64,000 nucleotides of DNA from Paraburkholderia translucens (GTDB taxonomy: Bacteria > Pseudomonadota > Gammaproteobacteria > Burkholderiales > Burkholderiaceae). The DNA lies in contig NZ_JAJITC010000017.1 of NCBI RefSeq assembly GCF_020881035.1, forward strand, positions 62,001 through 126,000, in the 5' to 3' direction. Below are positions 62,010-64,000 of this stretch, piece by piece (position 1 is the stretch's first letter; each line of letters opens with the position of its first letter). A model generated the notes under the pieces. The model saw only the letters and a program-made list of their open reading frames with translations, was not told where the DNA came from and made no database searches. Both the position numbers and the translations under genes were made by a program.

Positions 62010-63029
62010 ATGGCAACAATAAGCAAGCGCACCGACGGATGGCTGTGTCAGGTCCGCAGGAAGGGATTCCCGCATCAGTCCAAGAAGTTCTCAACACGAT
62101 CGGAGGCTGCGGCATGGGGTCGCTCGGTCGAGGCAGAAATGGACGGCGGCGTGTTCGTCAACCGGGACGAAGCTGAGAACACGACCGTCGCGGACCTGCT
62201 CGACCGCTACATGCGGGACGTCTCCCCCGCCAAGCGCAGCCACGCCAGCGACAAAGGGCGAGCGCGGACAGTGCGTGCTGCACTGGGGCCGTACAAGCTG
62301 ACCGCCCTGACCTCGCCCGCGTTGGTCGAGTACCGGGATAGGCGGCTGAAGTCCGTTTCGCCGCAGACCGTAATCCACGAGTTGAACCTGCTGAACCGCG
62401 TGCTGACACTCGCGACGAAGGAATGGGGCTTCGTCCTGCCCGGCGGGGTGCCCAAGGTCATCAAGCCACGCAAGACCGAGGGCCGCGACCGTCGGGTGCA
62501 GCCCGCCGAGGTTCAGGCGATCATCGACGCCACAGAGTCGCCACTTCTGCGCGATCTCGTGCAATTCGCTGTAGCTACCGGGATGCGGCGCGGAGAGATT
62601 CTCGCGCTTCGGTGGGAGCACGTAGATTTTTCCCGGCGTACGGCCCACCTGCCCGTGACGAAGACGGACACGCCTCGTGACGTACCGCTGTCCACAGCAG
62701 CCCTCGCCCTCCTTCAAGCCCGCAAGACCGCTGGCTGTACCGTACCCTTCGCCATGACCGACAGCGCCGCGTCGCGGGCGTTCTGCCGCGCTGTACGGCG
62801 GGCACGCAAGGTCTACGAATCGACGTGCCGAGTTTGGGATCGGCCTGTTGACGCACGATGGCTCATTGGCATCCGCCTGCACGATCTCCGCCACGAGGCA
62901 ACGAGCAGCTTCTTCGAGCGCGGTCTGAACATGATCGAGGTTGCGAGCATAACCGGACATAAAACGCTCTCAATGCTTCAGCGGTACACGCACCTCCGGG
63001 CCGAGGACCTAGCGAAGAAACTCGGCTGA
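62010..63029 (+). CDS. tyrosine-family site-specific recombinase (island integrase)
   Basis: A 339-residue recombinase. The N-terminal domain (residues ~1-150) starts with SKRTDGWLCQVRRKGFPHQS, a DNA-arm-binding segment; the core SAM-like domain follows. The catalytic set is intact: R193 in TGMRRGE, K218 in VTKTDTPRDV, H291-x-x-R294 in HDLRHE, H317 in TGHKT, and the nucleophile Y326 in QRYTH. Start ATG 62010 with GGAGG four bases upstream. It abuts the tRNA-Arg remnant, as expected for a tRNA-specific integrase. It was probably acquired with the element to its right. Confidence 0.93.
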   Translation: MATISKRTDGWLCQVRRKGFPHQSKKFSTRSEAAAWGRSVEAEMDGGVFVNRDEAENTTVADLLDRYMRDVSPAKRSHASDKGRARTVRAALGPYKLTALTSPALVEYRDRRLKSVSPQTVIHELNLLNRVLTLATKEWGFVLPGGVPKVIKPRKTEGRDRRVQPAEVQAIIDATESPLLRDLVQFAVATGMRRGEILALRWEHVDFSRRTAHLPVTKTDTPRDVPLSTAALALLQARKTAGCTVPFAMTDSAASRAFCRAVRRARKVYESTCRVWDRPVDARWLIGIRLHDLRHEATSSFFERGLNMIEVASITGHKTLSMLQRYTHLRAEDLAKKLG

Positions 63030-63125
63030 CATCCATTCGCAGACACTAGCGCCCCGGAGTAGCCCTTCCATCCGAGCGCCGAGGCTCCGCTACGTCATTG
63101 TTCGTCTGTAGTGCAGTCGCTAGCT

Positions 63126-63365
63126 TCAGCGCAACATCCACGCAGCGATGCCAAGGCAGACGCCGACAAAGACACCGCCAGCCACGAACGAGCCCCACCC
63201 GATCAAGGCTGGGGTCCACCTGTCCCTTTGACACTCGCTCAGTTCCAGCGACTCGTCAATGAGCCTCGCGAGAAGTAGGCGCTGTTTGAGGTCGGCTTGC
63301 TGAACCTTCGCGAGGTCGCCGGTCTGACGCCTGACTGGTTCGGCATGAGTCTTGATGGTGTGCAC
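63126..63365 (-). CDS. small membrane protein, hypothetical (79 aa)
   Basis: Seventy-nine residues from GTG 63365, with AGGGA six bases upstream. A charged helical first part (KVQQADLKQRLLLARLIDES) precedes a single membrane span (SFVAGGVFVGVCLGIAAWML). Its position between two integrase genes and on the opposite strand suggests an island gene such as an accessory or holin-like protein, but no family is recognised. A longer start at 63443 is possible, though less well supported. Confidence 0.5.
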   Translation of the reverse strand: MHTIKTHAEPVRRQTGDLAKVQQADLKQRLLLARLIDESLELSECQRDRWTPALIGWGSFVAGGVFVGVCLGIAAWMLR

Positions 63366-63566
63366 GGTCTGTCCCTGTGCGAGCGGGATTGACCCCGATT
63401 CTACACCGCGCCATTGCACGGCAAGACGAGCCAAGCGCGTCATTCCGAATCACTGCCACGGCGGTACAACGCGGATCAAGCATTCCGTGCCATACTGTCT
63501 CTGCCGAGTGGCGGCGGCAATGACCGGCCTGCACCTGCACAGATCCTTTTCGAGTGGGAGGCAGGC

Positions 63567-64000
63567 ATGGGCGCCATTTATGTCCGTCCTAACGGGACGT
63601 ACACCGCTAAAATCCGCCGCAAGGGGTTTCCAGCCCTTTCGAGAACATTCAAGACGCGCAGCGAAGCCGAGACTTGGATGGCCGCGCACGAAGCCACGAT
63701 AGCCGCCCGGATTGCTGCCGTTCGCGCTATCGAAGAACATAAGCGCATCGCATCGCAGTGTGCTCCCCGCTACCGACTATTCGGCGATCTGATGATCCGC
63801 TATCTGGAGGAGGTCACTCCCGGCAAACGAGCCGCCGCAGACGAAGCAATCCGTCTACGGGGACTCCTCGGTCATTCACTAGCTTCCTGCCCTCTCGAAG
63901 GGCTAACTGCCTCGCGCATCGCGGAATGGCGCGACGAACGGCTCAAGAAGGTAAGCGGCTCAACCGTGAATCGGGACATGAATCTCCTGAGCCACGTTAT
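63567..64000 (+). CDS. second tyrosine recombinase, N-terminal part (cut by the window)
   Basis: 144 codons visible, from ATG 63567 with GGGAGG upstream, to the window end. The N-terminus reads TAKIRRKGFPALSRTFKTRS, similar in design to the integrase at 62010 (RRKGFPHQS...FSTRSEA), with the SAM-like motif LTASRIAEWRDERLKKVSG. It is a paralogous or related recombinase; the catalytic domain lies outside. Two recombinases in the same orientation near one tRNA end suggest tandem integration or a composite element. Confidence 0.85.
   Translation, partial: MGAIYVRPNGTYTAKIRRKGFPALSRTFKTRSEAETWMAAHEATIAARIAAVRAIEEHKRIASQCAPRYRLFGDLMIRYLEEVTPGKRAAADEAIRLRGLLGHSLASCPLEGLTASRIAEWRDERLKKVSGSTVNRDMNLLSHV

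Overview
The window looks like a chromosomal segment of a Paraburkholderia/Burkholderia-type betaproteobacterium. The evidence is the very high GC with strong C/G third-position bias, dense ATGA-overlapped operons, and gene content typical of Burkholderiaceae: a FUSC/DUF1656/HlyD/outer-membrane-factor efflux operon, an inositol cluster with an RpiR-type repressor and a kinase-DUF2090 fusion, prpE, and Fsr-type MFS. This is inference from sequence recognition; no database search was run.

Layout. 0-5.4 kb: housekeeping and small membrane genes (Mpo1-like fragment, YihY/BrkB, WrbA-like flavoprotein, DUF2069, FAD-linked 2-hydroxyacid dehydrogenase, metallophosphoesterase). 5.5-11.6 kb: a LysR regulator divergent from a four-gene AaeAB-like efflux operon. 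11.6-14.9 kb: a chemoreceptor and an fsr-type MFS exporter. 14.9-19.0 kb: a lower-GC accessory block. It holds a HEATH metallopeptidase (M35/aspzincin type, probable type VI secretion effector) overlapping a periplasmic OmpA-like partner, a duplicated leader-plus-N-terminal module, broken gene pieces, hairpins and a possible IS110 remnant. 19.0-28.4 kb: core genes prpE, mtnN-uvrD, valS, galU, and a TusA-like protein.

28.5-40.7 kb: a myo-inositol regulon. A regulator (RpiR family) with iolG and a second Gfo/Idh/MocA dehydrogenase runs leftward. A binding-protein/permease/ATPase importer plus iolC-iolD-iolE-iolB runs rightward. A perfect GGAA-N6-TTCC palindrome lies in the divergent promoter. 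iolA is not present here. 40.7-46.1 kb: a leftward operon of iron-dependent alcohol dehydrogenase, thioesterase and LivHMGF ABC proteins, without its own binding protein. 46.1-50.2 kb: NUDIX hydrolase, threonine aldolase, and an MFS transporter divergent from its LysR neighbour. 50.3-61.7 kb: alaS, CoA-transferase, gamma-glutamyltransferase, glnS, an amino-acid binding protein, a small NUDIX gene and a second chemoreceptor.

61.8 kb to the end: the left end of an integrated island. A tRNA-Arg(TCT) 3' portion, interrupted in its D-arm and without a matching 5' acceptor strand, is followed by repeat sites, a complete tyrosine recombinase, a small membrane protein and a second, related recombinase cut by the window edge.

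The two regions most worth following are the small effector/duplication block at 14.9-19.0 kb and the tRNA-Arg/tandem-integrase junction at 61.8-64.0 kb.
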